This document shows positions 44,917 to 54,439 of a DNA stretch of 64,000 bases, piece after piece (positions within the stretch are counted from its first letter, which is position 1; every line of letters starts with the position of its first letter). Source of the DNA: Gynurincola endophyticus (lineage in GTDB: Bacteria; Bacteroidota; Bacteroidia; Chitinophagales; Chitinophagaceae); the NCBI RefSeq assembly GCF_003991195.1, contig NZ_RCWL01000005.1, positions 133,078 to 197,077 on the forward strand, read 5' to 3'. The notes under the pieces are model-generated. The model saw only the letters and a list, made by a program, of their open reading frames with translations, was not told the origin of the DNA and searched no databases. Made by a program: the position numbers and the translations under genes.

Positions 44917-47451
44917 TTATTTTGCTTCTAAAGCAGCAGTAATACGATCAGCTAAATCTTGTAAATGGTATTTAGATAATTTGTCACCATAACCTGCAGC
45001 AGCAGTTGTTAATTCAGACTTTAATGATCTTAAAGTACCTTTTGCGATAGAAACCACATCTGAGCGTTTTGCATTTGCTGCGCTGGCTGCGGCAGCAGGG
45101 TTTGCATTAGCTCCGGGATTCGAAAGTGTGATTAATTGCTCAACGAAAGCTTTTTGTAAAGCTCTGCGGTGATAATCGATATTTTTTCTGGTAGCTAACT
45201 CAGTGAATAAAATCTTTTTAGTATCTCCTACTAAATCATCAGCTCTGTAAGCGCCGGCATCTCTTGTTGTATAGTTAATCATACGGGAAAGACGACCCAT
45301 TGAAAGTAAATTATTCAATGTGTTTATCTGAATGCCTGATAAGTTTTCGCTTGCAGGGTGAGTGAATTTATTTAAAAGATCATTTGGAATAATCCAGGTA
45401 GGCGTTTGGAAAACTTCTTTATCCAGGTAAGTTAAAGCTTCTTTTTGAGTTGCTTTAGGTACGATGGTATAAACGTCTCCTGATTGATCAGTAGTTTTTA
45501 AATCAGTATAAACTCCACCGATGTTAACGATCACGTGGCCGATATAGCGGTTATACTGGGCTACTAAATCATCATACACCTCATTTAAGCTGGCGAAATC
45601 TTTAGCCGGTTCATTTAACCATGTAGCTAATTGAGGAAGAATCCATTTTAAGTTTTTAACACCGTAAGTAGAGGCTTTCATTGCGTTATCGCCCAATGCT
45701 TCGGTAGTAGCTCTTGGATCGATACCGTCCTGATTAATGAAACGTAAACGTGGGTCACCATAAGTTTTCTTTACCCATTCGTTTAAGGTTGCCTGTTCCT
45801 GAAATTCATTTTTACCTAAAACTGGTTTGTAAGCCCATTCGATTGCCCAGATATCATAATCATTAATACGTGGGAATAAACCTTTCTGACTCATTTTGTC
45901 TTCTGGCTGCGCTACGTAGTTGAAACGTGCATAGTCCATGATAGAAGAAGTGTGTCCGAATTTCTCCACCCACGCACGGTCACGTAGTTTTTCAACCGGA
46001 GTAGCGGCAGAAGAGCCCATGTTGTGTTGTAAACCTAAAGTGTGGCCTACTTCGTGAGAAGAAACGAAACGGATTAATTCTCCCATTAATTCGTCAGAGA
46101 ATTTACCTGTTCTTGCGCCTGGATCGCTAGGCGAAGCCTGAATCATATACCAGTTGCGTAATAATTTCATTACGTTATGGTACCAGTTGATGTGAGATTC
46201 TAAAATTTCACCTGTTCTTGGGTCATTTACGTGAGGACCGGATGCGTTTGGAATAGCAGATGGTTTGTACACGATTACGGAGTGACGTGCATCTTCAAGG
46301 CTCCAGGTAGAATCTTGTTCTTTGGTAGGAGCAGGAAGTGCATAAATAGCGTTTTTGAAACCAGCTTTTTCGAAAGCAATCTGCCAGTCATTCACCCCTT
46401 GAATCAGATAAGGAACCCATTTGGCCGGAGTGGTTGGGTCAATATAAAAAATGATCGGTTTTTTAGGTTCCACCAATTCACCTCTTTTGAATTTCTCCAT
46501 GTCAGCATCTTTGGGTTCGAGTCTCCAACGGGTAACTTTGGTAACATCGTTTACACGGTGTGGATCTAAATCGAATGAAGTGTGACGGGTAGCGAAATAG
46601 CCAACGCGGGGATCGAAAATACGTGGCTGCATCGGATTATCAGGTAATTTGATAATAGAAGCATTCAGTTCGAAAGTAATATTTGTTGGTCCGCCTCTTA
46701 AACCGAAAGCAGCTGCAGCACCGGTAGGTTGCTGAGGTGTTTGGGTATAAGTTTTAACAGTTTTAATTTCTGTGTTGATCGGGAAAGACTTAACGTCTTG
46801 AATATAAGACTTATCAGCCTGGATATTACCTAAACGGAAAGAAGACTTCTGACGGGAACCGAAGTGTAGGATATCGTTGTCACCGCTGATAAAGTCGGTT
46901 AAATCGATTACTACGCCATTTTTGTTCGGAGTATAAGCCTGAATGGCAAAAGCGCCGTAAATAGGCTGTACGTTCGAATTTTCGATGTTTCTGTACATCT
47001 CAGAGGCAGTGTCTTTCGATAGAACCGCGTGAGAGATTTTACGCAGGAAGATTTTGTCATCAGGGCCTTGTTCAAATCTGATTACAGATTCATTAATGAC
47101 ATCGCCGGCATAAATGGTAGCAGCACCTCTGGCTTCACCCGGAGCTTTGGTAATTCTGCTAACCAGTAAAAGGTCTTTACCTAAAAGGTTTTTGTCGAAT
47201 TCGAACAACCAGCGGTTGTTAACAAAATGGACAGTAAACAGGCCGTTTTTGGTGATGGCTTTGTCAGTAACTACGTCTTTGTAGCTTTTGGGGCCAGGTC
47301 TTTGGGCGTTAGCTGGTTGGCTAGGACGAGCAGGGGGTACAGTGTCTTTAACAACGGAAGCAGGCGGGGTGGCAGGTTGATTTCTGCGTTGAGCGTCTAC
47401 ATCCACTTGTATCATCCCTGTCACTAAGCATAGTAAAAGAAATTTTCGCAT
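44917..47451 (-). CDS. Secreted zinc metalloprotease (DUF5117/DUF5118 type)
   Basis: 844 residues. A signal peptide (residues 1-20, ending DVDAQ) is followed by a Pro/Ala-rich linker, then the DUF5118/DUF5117-like N-terminal domains. The catalytic domain has HEVGHTLGLQHN near residue 465 (zinc ligands and catalytic Glu) and a Met-turn SSIMDYARFN further on, the metzincin arrangement. Such large proteases are common and mostly uncharacterised in Bacteroidota. Location periplasm or outside, by inference. Single gene with its own terminator; divergent from exbB. Confidence 0.88.
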   Translation of the reverse strand: MRKFLLLCLVTGMIQVDVDAQRRNQPATPPASVVKDTVPPARPSQPANAQRPGPKSYKDVVTDKAITKNGLFTVHFVNNRWLFEFDKNLLGKDLLLVSRITKAPGEARGAATIYAGDVINESVIRFEQGPDDKIFLRKISHAVLSKDTASEMYRNIENSNVQPIYGAFAIQAYTPNKNGVVIDLTDFISGDNDILHFGSRQKSSFRLGNIQADKSYIQDVKSFPINTEIKTVKTYTQTPQQPTGAAAAFGLRGGPTNITFELNASIIKLPDNPMQPRIFDPRVGYFATRHTSFDLDPHRVNDVTKVTRWRLEPKDADMEKFKRGELVEPKKPIIFYIDPTTPAKWVPYLIQGVNDWQIAFEKAGFKNAIYALPAPTKEQDSTWSLEDARHSVIVYKPSAIPNASGPHVNDPRTGEILESHINWYHNVMKLLRNWYMIQASPSDPGARTGKFSDELMGELIRFVSSHEVGHTLGLQHNMGSSAATPVEKLRDRAWVEKFGHTSSIMDYARFNYVAQPEDKMSQKGLFPRINDYDIWAIEWAYKPVLGKNEFQEQATLNEWVKKTYGDPRLRFINQDGIDPRATTEALGDNAMKASTYGVKNLKWILPQLATWLNEPAKDFASLNEVYDDLVAQYNRYIGHVIVNIGGVYTDLKTTDQSGDVYTIVPKATQKEALTYLDKEVFQTPTWIIPNDLLNKFTHPASENLSGIQINTLNNLLSMGRLSRMINYTTRDAGAYRADDLVGDTKKILFTELATRKNIDYHRRALQKAFVEQLITLSNPGANANPAAAASAANAKRSDVVSIAKGTLRSLKSELTTAAAGYGDKLSKYHLQDLADRITAALEAK

Positions 47452-47766
47452 GTGTTTGTTTTTCTCCTTTAGTTGATTAAATTAGACAAGCTAAGATACT
47501 GAAAGCTTCAATAGATATCGAAATGACTATTAAATTTTTGTGTAAGTTGTTTTATAAAAAATTATTGTGTTAAATTGCTGACCTTTAGAAATTAACGATT
47601 CGATATAAATTGTAATGATTTAGTGAAATTTCTTATATTGTGAACCCTTATCCAAAAAAAAATCATAGCTTTTAAGCGTTGAAATGAAAATTTCCTTAGA
47701 ATTGTAAGTCAATTTTTTATAAGCCGATAGAGTATATTTTTTAAAACAAACTAAAAACAAACAATC
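47452..47766. other. Divergent promoter region of protease and exbB
   Basis: 315 AT-rich bases. Only partial promoter matches are seen, such as TAGCTTG on the minus strand (47487-47493) and TAAATTG on the plus strand near 47571. No convincing open frame. Confidence 0.4.
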
Positions 47767-48630
47767 ATGGCTGAGACAAAACCAACTGCAACAGCTGCGG
47801 TGAAAAGTAGTACTTCTGTTCAACCAAAGAAAAGATCAAATGCAATCTCATTGATCGCTCCAATTTTATGTTTAATATTAGGTTATTGCATCTGGCGTTT
47901 CGGATTAGGTCATCCTGATAACTTCGAAACTCCGGATCCAGCTGGTGGTTTCTGGCCTCACCACTTAGGACCAAAATCTGGTTTGGTGAAAATGTACGAG
48001 GGTGGTATCATTGTACCTATTTTGATCGCGTGTTTCTTGATCGTATTAACTTTCTCAATTGAGCGTTTCTTAACTTTAGCAAAAGCTACCGGTAACGGAA
48101 ATATCGACGAGTTTATCCGTAAAGTTCAATACAACTTAGCTAATAAAAATGTAGATCAGGCAATTTCTGAGTGTGATAAACAAAAAGGTTCTGTAGGTAA
48201 TGTAATGAAAGCTGGTTTACGTAAGTATAAAGAAATGATTTCTACTACTGAATTAGATACAGAACAAAAAATTGCATCTATTCAACAGGAAGTTGAGCAG
48301 GCTACTGCTTTAGAACTGCCTATGTTAGAGAAAAACTTAGTATTCTTATCAACTTTAACTTCAGGAGCAACCCTTATCGCCTTATTAGGAACGGTAATTG
48401 GTATGATTAACTCATTCTCTGCTCTTGCTGCTGAAGGTGGTGGTGCTGCTGCTGCTGAGCTTTCAAGAGGTATCTCTGAAGCGTTATATAATACTGCATT
48501 AGGTATCGGTACTTCTGCTGTTGCGTTAATTATGTATAACATCTTTACTACAAGAATCGACGGAATTACTTACGGTATTGATGAGTCTGCATTTACTTTA
48601 ACACAGAGCTACGCTTCTTTATATAAATAA
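47767..48630 (+). CDS. exbB: MotA/TolQ/ExbB proton channel protein
   Basis: 287 residues with an extended N-terminus. Membrane segments at about residues 27-45, 78-98, 190-215 and 235-258. The MotA/TolQ/ExbB domain covers the second half, with LVFLSTLTSGATLIALLGTV and the following helix carrying small residues. With ExbD it forms the proton-driven motor for TonB, powering outer-membrane TonB-dependent uptake. First gene of the cluster exbB-exbD-exbD-tonB. Confidence 0.92.
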   Translation: MAETKPTATAAVKSSTSVQPKKRSNAISLIAPILCLILGYCIWRFGLGHPDNFETPDPAGGFWPHHLGPKSGLVKMYEGGIIVPILIACFLIVLTFSIERFLTLAKATGNGNIDEFIRKVQYNLANKNVDQAISECDKQKGSVGNVMKAGLRKYKEMISTTELDTEQKIASIQQEVEQATALELPMLEKNLVFLSTLTSGATLIALLGTVIGMINSFSALAAEGGGAAAAELSRGISEALYNTALGIGTSAVALIMYNIFTTRIDGITYGIDESAFTLTQSYASLYK

Positions 48631-48756
48631 GACTTATTTCAACAACTGGTTTGAGCTTAAGTAGCACGCAATCAGCTATTTGTAAAAAAGTTCAAAAAAA
48701 GTTATGGAATTCTGAACTGATTGCATCTTATTATTAAAGAACGAAAAATTATTACG

Positions 48757-49425
48757 ATGCCTAAAGTAAAAATGCCCAGAAAAAGCACCTTCGTAGATAT
48801 GACGGCTATGACGGACGTGGCGTTTCTTTTGTTATCGTTCTTTATCCTTACTACCAAGTTTAAAAGCCCTGAAGTAATTGAAGTGGAAACCCCTTCTTCA
48901 GTTTCAACAAAGGCTATTGAAGCTAAAAACGTAGTATTGATAACAATTGGCAGTGACGGTAAAGTTTATTTCAATGTGTCTGAAGAGAATACAGGTGAAA
49001 AAGAACGCATTATCGACTTTGTGAACGAACAAAAACAACTGAATCTTTCTGATGCTCAGAAAGCTGCGTTTAAAAGAGCTGGTGGTATTATTGGTGTACC
49101 TTTCACTCAATTAGGTTCTTATTTAAATTTATCTGCTGAACAAGTAAGCTCTTTTAAAGAGTTTCCTGGAATTCCTGTAGACAGTACTAACAACGAATTA
49201 ACGATGTGGGTGCGTGGTGCAGTAGAAGCATTTAAAGGTCAAACCATGAACCTGATGGTTAAAGGAGATAATAAAGCTAAATACCCTTCATTTCAAGGAG
49301 TTATCAAAGCTTTAAAAGAAAATGATCAATTGAAATTTCAGTTAATAACTAGCCCTGAAGGTGTTCCTGAAGGTACCGATCTTTGGAGGTCTAATATGGC
49401 TGGTGTTAAAAATGAAGAACAGTAA
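48757..49425 (+). CDS. exbD: ExbD/TolR-family protein, first copy
   Basis: 222 residues from the ATG at 48757; a TTG upstream in frame is less likely. The single membrane segment contains the proton-carrying Asp (MTDVAFLLLSFFILTTKF, about residues 14-31). The periplasmic part is longer than in E. coli ExbD, with an insertion around residues 90-150. Bacteroidota clusters often pair a longer ExbD like this with a shorter one. Confidence 0.9.
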   Translation: MPKVKMPRKSTFVDMTAMTDVAFLLLSFFILTTKFKSPEVIEVETPSSVSTKAIEAKNVVLITIGSDGKVYFNVSEENTGEKERIIDFVNEQKQLNLSDAQKAAFKRAGGIIGVPFTQLGSYLNLSAEQVSSFKEFPGIPVDSTNNELTMWVRGAVEAFKGQTMNLMVKGDNKAKYPSFQGVIKALKENDQLKFQLITSPEGVPEGTDLWRSNMAGVKNEEQ

Positions 49426-49456
49426 ATAACATTATTCACCCAAAAATTTTTGCACA

Positions 49457-49993
49457 ATGGCAGAATTGGATACCTCGTCGTCCGGGGGGAAGAAAGGCCC
49501 CGGGGTCAAGAAAGGTAAAAAACTTTCGACAAGGGTAGACTTGACACCGATGGTGGATCTTGGATTCTTATTGATCACCTTCTTCATCTTTACCACTACT
49601 ATGAGCCAGCCTACTGCAATGAAACTGTTCTTACCAAAAGATACAGAAAAGCAGGAAGAGCAAAACAAAGTAAAGGAATCAGGTGCATTGTCTATAATGT
49701 TAGCTAATGATGGAAAAATCTTCTATTATGAGGGAACTCTGGCAGAAGACGGTTCAAACTTCCAGGTGACTAACTTTAACGACATCAGAAGCGTGATTGT
49801 TAATAAGAAAAGATCTACTAACCCTGAAGACTTCGTAGTGGTGATCAAGCCAACTCCTGATGCTACTTATAAAAATATAGTAGATATTCTGGACGAAATG
49901 TCAATCAACGAAGTTAAACGCTATGCTTTAGTAGAAATATTCCCTCAGGAACTTGAATTAATCAAAGTTGCAGGAGGTTTATCTACTAACTAA
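49457..49993 (+). CDS. exbD: ExbD/TolR-family protein, second copy
   Basis: 178 residues. The membrane segment VDLTPMVDLGFLLITFFIF carries the essential Asp. The N-terminal tail is Gly/Lys-rich (GGKKGPGVKKGKK), and the periplasmic domain ends FPQELELIKVAGG. It is closely similar to the third copy at 51045-51542. Confidence 0.92.
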   Translation: MAELDTSSSGGKKGPGVKKGKKLSTRVDLTPMVDLGFLLITFFIFTTTMSQPTAMKLFLPKDTEKQEEQNKVKESGALSIMLANDGKIFYYEGTLAEDGSNFQVTNFNDIRSVIVNKKRSTNPEDFVVVIKPTPDATYKNIVDILDEMSINEVKRYALVEIFPQELELIKVAGGLSTN

Positions 49994-50038
49994 GCGAATC
50001 AGTAAACTAGATTTAACCATCTTGTTAATAACATTATT

Positions 50039-50869
50039 ATGGAAGCCGATAAAATAAGATATGCCGATGTTCTTGACATCATCTTTGAGGGCAAGAACAA
50101 AGAATACGGCGCTTATGAGCTTCGCAAAACATATAATAAAAGAATGACAGTTGCCATTGTTGGTACTTTAGCTGTTCTTCTTTTGGCGGTAGGTGCCTAT
50201 GTTTTGGGAAATTCCATTAAGCCCGATGATAGTGCTGTTAAAATGAATGTTAATGACATTCAGCTTGAAGACATCAAGCAAGAACAGCCTAAACAGGAGG
50301 AACCACCTCCACCACCTCCTCCAAAACCACCAGAACCACCAAAAGTGGAAATGGCAAAGTATACACCTCCTAAAATCGTAAAAGATGAAGAGGTGAAAGA
50401 GGACGAAAAACCACCAGAAGTTGATAAACTGGAAGATGTAAAAATCGCAGTTGTTAACCAGGAAGGTATCAAAGACATGGGTATCGTAGCTCCTCCAGTG
50501 GAAACACACGGTACTGGTGTTGTTGAAGCTCCTAAAAAAGTGGAAGAAGATTGGGACAGAACTTTTACCAAAGTAGAAATCGAATCTTCTTACCCCGGAG
50601 GCCCTCAGGCATGGTTACGTTTCTTAAACAGAACCTTACGCTACCCTCCTGAAGCGCAGGATAACGAAATTGAAGGACAAGTTGTTATTCAATTCGTGGT
50701 AGATAAAGAAGGAAACGTTTCTGAAGTTGAAGCCATCAGCGGTCCTGAAGAACTTCGTGCGGAAGCTGTTCGTGTAATTAAAAGAAGTGGTAAATGGACT
50801 CCTGCCGTACAAAACGGTCGTCAGGTGAAGTCTATTAAAAAACAACCGATTCTTTTCAAAATGAGCTAA
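50039..50869 (+). CDS. tonB: TonB energy transducer
   Basis: 276 residues. A cytoplasmic N-terminal segment with NKEYGAYELRKTYNKRM, one membrane helix (about residues 37-58), a proline-rich periplasmic spacer (EEPPPPPPPKPPEPPK) and a C-terminal TonB domain (NRTLRYPPEAQDNEIEGQVV to the end). It transmits motor energy to outer-membrane receptors. A terminator follows. Confidence 0.92.
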   Translation: MEADKIRYADVLDIIFEGKNKEYGAYELRKTYNKRMTVAIVGTLAVLLLAVGAYVLGNSIKPDDSAVKMNVNDIQLEDIKQEQPKQEEPPPPPPPKPPEPPKVEMAKYTPPKIVKDEEVKEDEKPPEVDKLEDVKIAVVNQEGIKDMGIVAPPVETHGTGVVEAPKKVEEDWDRTFTKVEIESSYPGGPQAWLRFLNRTLRYPPEAQDNEIEGQVVIQFVVDKEGNVSEVEAISGPEELRAEAVRVIKRSGKWTPAVQNGRQVKSIKKQPILFKMS

Positions 50870-50895
50870 TAGCAGACAATTCAGTCTAATATATT

Positions 50896-50929
50896 AAAGA
50901 GGCAGTATTACAATACTGCCTCTTTTTTT
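50896..50929 (+). terminator. Terminator of the first TonB cluster
   Basis: A stem of 12-14 bp (50896-50909 with 50912-50925) followed by T-runs, 27 bases after tonB. Confidence 0.85.
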
Positions 50930-51044
50930 GTGTCAGTACCTTAATATTTTGTAACGATTTATTTGTGGAATATCCTTCTTCTGGCATCTAATTTAAAAGA
51001 ACCTGTTTCTGATTATTCATTTCTCCACTTTAAATCGACTGCTT

Positions 51045-51542
51045 ATGGCTGACATGAATATTACTACACCTAAGAGAAAAGGCGTACAATCTTTACGAAA
51101 AAAACAATCTACCAAAGTAGACCTTACACCAATGGTGGATCTCGGTTTTTTACTCATTACATTTTTTATTTTTACCGCTACGCTCTCAGAAGCCAATGTT
51201 CTGAAATTGTTTCTCCCTGCCGGTGAGAAAAAAGACACGAAAGTCGCAGCATCCAATGCCCTCTCGATCATACTCGATCAGAATAATGAGATCTATTATT
51301 ATGAAGGTGCCATGCAACCGAAAGGAGAAAATATTATCAAAACAAACTTTAAGAATATCTCCTCTTTACTACAATCAAAGAAGCAACAAAGAAATGATGA
51401 ACTGATGGTGATTATACAATCTACTGATCAGGCGTCGTTTAAAAATGTAGTAGATATCCTGGATGAAATGTCAATTCACCAGATTAAAAGATATGCATTA
51501 GTAGATCTCGATAATGAGGTGAAGAACATACTCCGTCCTTAA
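51045..51542 (+). CDS. exbD: ExbD/TolR-family protein, third copy
   Basis: 165 residues. VDLTPMVDLGFLLITFFIFT is almost identical to the second copy, and the end again contains VVDILDEMSIHQIKRYALVD. It lies after the terminator of the first cluster, with its own tonB downstream but no exbB, suggesting a tandem duplication that shares the single ExbB. Confidence 0.9.
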   Translation: MADMNITTPKRKGVQSLRKKQSTKVDLTPMVDLGFLLITFFIFTATLSEANVLKLFLPAGEKKDTKVAASNALSIILDQNNEIYYYEGAMQPKGENIIKTNFKNISSLLQSKKQQRNDELMVIIQSTDQASFKNVVDILDEMSIHQIKRYALVDLDNEVKNILRP

Positions 51543-51645
51543 AAATATTTAAATCTTTCTTATGGAAAAATCAAGTTAAAACATCTCATTTAAAAGAGAA
51601 TTCTCTATTCATTCAGCGCTGAATTCATTTCTTAAATTTTATCGT

Positions 51646-52464
51646 ATGAATAGAGGTAGCCATGAAAAATTTTCTATTCTCGAGTTTCTCTTCCAAAACA
51701 GAAACAAAGCTTATGGTGCGTATGAATTGCGTACGCACTATAGTACCAGAATGTACTATGCCGTTAGCGGTGCATTGGCAGCAGCACTAATTTTTACAGC
51801 TGTTACGTGGTTGCCGGCAAAATCTGGAAATATTAATCCCCAGTTAGATTTTCCGGTCACTCAACTACGTGAAGTAGATCTCAATCAGAAAGAACCACCT
51901 GAAGTGAAAGTAGAACCGCCGCGCCAATCACCACCTCCTGAACAGATCAGAACCGTTCGTAACACCACACCCATTATTGTACAGGGTGAAGTACCTGAAA
52001 ATGAAGCGCCGCCACCGGTTGATGTTATTGACATGGCAGCTATCGCTACCTATACACAGGAAGGGATAGATACTCATATGCCTGCTGTAGTGGAAGAGGC
52101 AAAATCAAGTGGCGTCATTGAAGGCCCAAAAGCAACAGAAGAACCTGATGGTGGTTATTTTATTAAAGTGGAGAAAGAAAGCCAGTTTCCACCCAATAGT
52201 CAGGCCTGGATCCGTTACCTGCAACGCACCATGCGTTATCCACCTGAGGCCATGGATAATGAAATTCAGGGTGTCGTAGTAGTAGAGTTTAAAGTTGATG
52301 AAGAAGGAAATGTCAAAGACGTAAAAGCGATTAGCGGGCCTGTGGAATTATATGAAGAAGCGGAACGGGTGATTCGAAAAAGTGGCCAATGGACTCCGGC
52401 TATACAAAATGGAAGAAAAGTAAAATCGATCAAAAAGCAGCCAATCAAATTTACTATCTCGTAG
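51646..52464 (+). CDS. tonB: TonB energy transducer, second copy
   Basis: 272 residues with the same plan as the first TonB: NKAYGAYELRTHYSTRMYYA, one membrane helix, a shorter Pro-rich spacer, and a C-terminal domain with WIRYLQRTMRYPPEAMDNEI. The two copies match well in the C-terminal domain and less in the spacer, which points to an old duplication with possible receptor specialisation. Confidence 0.9.
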   Translation: MNRGSHEKFSILEFLFQNRNKAYGAYELRTHYSTRMYYAVSGALAAALIFTAVTWLPAKSGNINPQLDFPVTQLREVDLNQKEPPEVKVEPPRQSPPPEQIRTVRNTTPIIVQGEVPENEAPPPVDVIDMAAIATYTQEGIDTHMPAVVEEAKSSGVIEGPKATEEPDGGYFIKVEKESQFPPNSQAWIRYLQRTMRYPPEAMDNEIQGVVVVEFKVDEEGNVKDVKAISGPVELYEEAERVIRKSGQWTPAIQNGRKVKSIKKQPIKFTIS

Positions 52465-52474
52465 TGTTAATTGG

Positions 52475-52505
52475 AGAGGGTGTCCGATACGGGCATCCTC
52501 TTTTT
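52475..52505 (+). terminator. Terminator of the second exbD-tonB pair
   Basis: A 12-bp stem including G-U pairs (52475-52486 with 52490-52501, loop ATA) with a T-run. Confidence 0.75.
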
Positions 52506-53032
52506 GATTGAGGTAGGATTAGACAGTGTATAACTGCTGATTTGCTTCCTTGGTGAACGCCATTGCATAAAAATGAAGAGGATAGATAAATTAACTGATG
52601 GTCAGGCTTTAAAAGAATTCTTTTGCCAGACGTACCAGTGTATAGTTATAACCAGGTCTTTGTACGTATGTATTAAACGTGCATAAGAATTTGCTCTCTG
52701 TGACAACAGAGATCTTGAAATTTCGTATCGTTTCCTTTTATATCTGCTTTTTAAATTATTTCCGAATTATTTTTTGTAACACTAAACTCCACCAACCGCC
52801 TTTATAGTGTTACCATCGTACCCTTTATACTGTGAATTTATGAATCGCTCCGCTCTGCGTAAATCCCACTAAGCGATGTTTAAAGAGCAATACGACAAAC
52901 CCCAGTCGGATGCATAAAAATGTAAAAACATCTGAATGAATCCGGTTGATGCCTGCATGCTTAGGCATCCTATATTATACGATGCGATTGCGTCAACGGA
53001 TTTCCAAAAAATGCTTTTTTGGGAGAATAGCT
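52506..53032. other. Intergenic region before mnmE
   Basis: About 530 bases with no convincing gene. It holds a 9-bp stem GTAACACTA/TAGTGTTAC (52776-52784 with 52805-52813) and a 7-bp hairpin near 52948-52970 (GATGCCT/AGGCATC). A 37-codon frame at 52573 lacks a ribosome-binding site and was not accepted. Confidence 0.5.
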
Positions 53033-53040
53033 TAATTTTG
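53033..53040 (+). promoter_or_regulatory. Candidate -7 box of mnmE
   Basis: TAATTTTG matches TAnnTTTG and lies 16 bases before the mnmE ATG. The -33 element is unclear. Confidence 0.45.
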
Positions 53041-53056
53041 CTGCAAATCTTTTGTA

Positions 53057-54439
53057 ATGCTTGGTAAACTAGCCGGATGGAATGATACAATTGTAGCATT
53101 GGCAACCGCCAATGGAGTAGGAGCGATCGGAGTGATTCGTTTAAGCGGTGACCTGGCATGGTCGATTGCGAATAACCTGTTTCCTTCCAAAGACTTATTA
53201 CAACAAAAATCTCACACGCTACATGTAGGTTTTCTTAAATATAATGATCAGTTAATAGATGAAGTGGTGGTGAGCCTTTTTAAAGGCCCCCGCTCTTACA
53301 CCGGTGAGGATGTGGTGGAATTATCTTGCCATGGCTCGCCTTATATTCAACAGAATATTATTGACCTGTGTATTGAGGCAGGCGCAAGACTGGCAAAACC
53401 CGGAGAGTTTACGCAAAGAGCATTTTTGAATGGTAAAATGGACCTCACACAGGCGGAAGCCGTAGCAGACCTGATTGCTTCAAATACAGAAGCTGCCCGT
53501 AAAACTGCATTGCAGAATATGAGAGGCGGATTTTCTGTTGTTTTAAAGGCACTACGAGACCAGTTATTGTCGTTTTCGGCTTTAATTGAACTGGAACTTG
53601 ATTTTTCGCAAGAGGACGTAGAATTCGCTGACAGAACCCAATTAAATCTGTTATTGCAGGAAGCTGGTATAAAAGTTTCTCAGTTGGTACAAAGTTTTCA
53701 GTTAGGAAATGTGATCAAAAACGGAGTACAGGTGGCAATCATCGGTAAACCGAATGCGGGTAAGAGTACTTTACTGAACGCCCTGTTAAATGAGAATCGT
53801 GCTATTGTGAGTGATATCGCCGGTACTACCAGAGATACGATTGAAGAAACCTTAAATATAGACGGAATTATTTTCAGGTTGATTGACACCGCAGGAATCC
53901 GCGATAATACGGCTGATGAAATAGAAAGTATCGGTGTGGAAAAAAGTCTGGAGAAAATGCGCCAGGCAGATCTGGTCGTATATCTTTTTGATATAGCTAC
54001 CGAAACGGTAGAGGCTATTCGGGAGAAAGCGGCAGAGTTTCAACAACAGGGCTTTCAATATCTTTTGGTGGCTAATAAAAGCGATCAGGTAAATGAATCT
54101 GTAAAAAAGAACTTCGAAACCATCGGTAATATTACTTTTATTGCTGCTAAACAGGTGAATAATATTGAGGCGTTGAAACAGCGTTTAGTTGAAAAAGTGG
54201 TTTCAGGTGATTTGCATACGGAAGATACGGTGGTGACCAATGCCCGGCACGTAGCTTCATTACGTGAAGTGGAAAAATCACTCCTTGAAATCAGAAACGG
54301 ATTACAAATGAATATCCCCGGCGATTTATTGGCGCTGGACATCCGTCGATGCTTACACTATCTGGGTGAAATCACCGGTGAAATCACCAATGAAGACCAG
54401 CTCGATTATATATTCAGTAAGTTTTGTATCGGAAAGTAA
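53057..54439 (+). CDS. mnmE: tRNA modification GTPase MnmE
   Basis: 460 residues. The N-terminal tetrahydrofolate-binding domain has GVGAIGVIRLSG and FKGPRSYTGEDVVELSCHG. The inserted G domain has G1 IIGKPNAGKSTLLNALL (about residue 226), G3 DTAGI and G4 NKSD. The protein ends with the catalytic C-terminal FCIGK. With MnmG it makes the cmnm5U modification at tRNA position 34. Its last codons probably also serve as the attachment site of the adjoining mobile element, which keeps the reading frame intact. Confidence 0.97.
   Translation: MLGKLAGWNDTIVALATANGVGAIGVIRLSGDLAWSIANNLFPSKDLLQQKSHTLHVGFLKYNDQLIDEVVVSLFKGPRSYTGEDVVELSCHGSPYIQQNIIDLCIEAGARLAKPGEFTQRAFLNGKMDLTQAEAVADLIASNTEAARKTALQNMRGGFSVVLKALRDQLLSFSALIELELDFSQEDVEFADRTQLNLLLQEAGIKVSQLVQSFQLGNVIKNGVQVAIIGKPNAGKSTLLNALLNENRAIVSDIAGTTRDTIEETLNIDGIIFRLIDTAGIRDNTADEIESIGVEKSLEKMRQADLVVYLFDIATETVEAIREKAAEFQQQGFQYLLVANKSDQVNESVKKNFETIGNITFIAAKQVNNIEALKQRLVEKVVSGDLHTEDTVVTNARHVASLREVEKSLLEIRNGLQMNIPGDLLALDIRRCLHYLGEITGEITNEDQLDYIFSKFCIGK
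54422..54439 (+). other. Probable integration attachment site (att core) at the mnmE 3' end
   Basis: TTTTGTATCGGAAAGTAA encodes FCIGK-stop. Mobile-element genes start directly after it, and the tyrosine recombinase is 590 bases away. Islands of the SGI1 group are known to integrate in the same codons of trmE/mnmE in Gammaproteobacteria. I noticed no second copy up to 64000, so the other end would be outside the window. Confidence 0.55.

Noticed and set aside
48282..48542. Antisense open frames over exbB and neighbouring genes
   Set aside because: They mirror strongly conserved genes on the other strand and show no start signals or family patterns.
50290..50345. Tandem repeat of CCACCT units
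   Set aside because: It is the proline-rich spacer of TonB and is fully explained by the protein sequence.
52573..52686. 37-codon open frame with an ATG in the region upstream of mnmE
   Set aside because: No ribosome-binding site, no family-like pattern, and the surrounding region shows no other coding signal.
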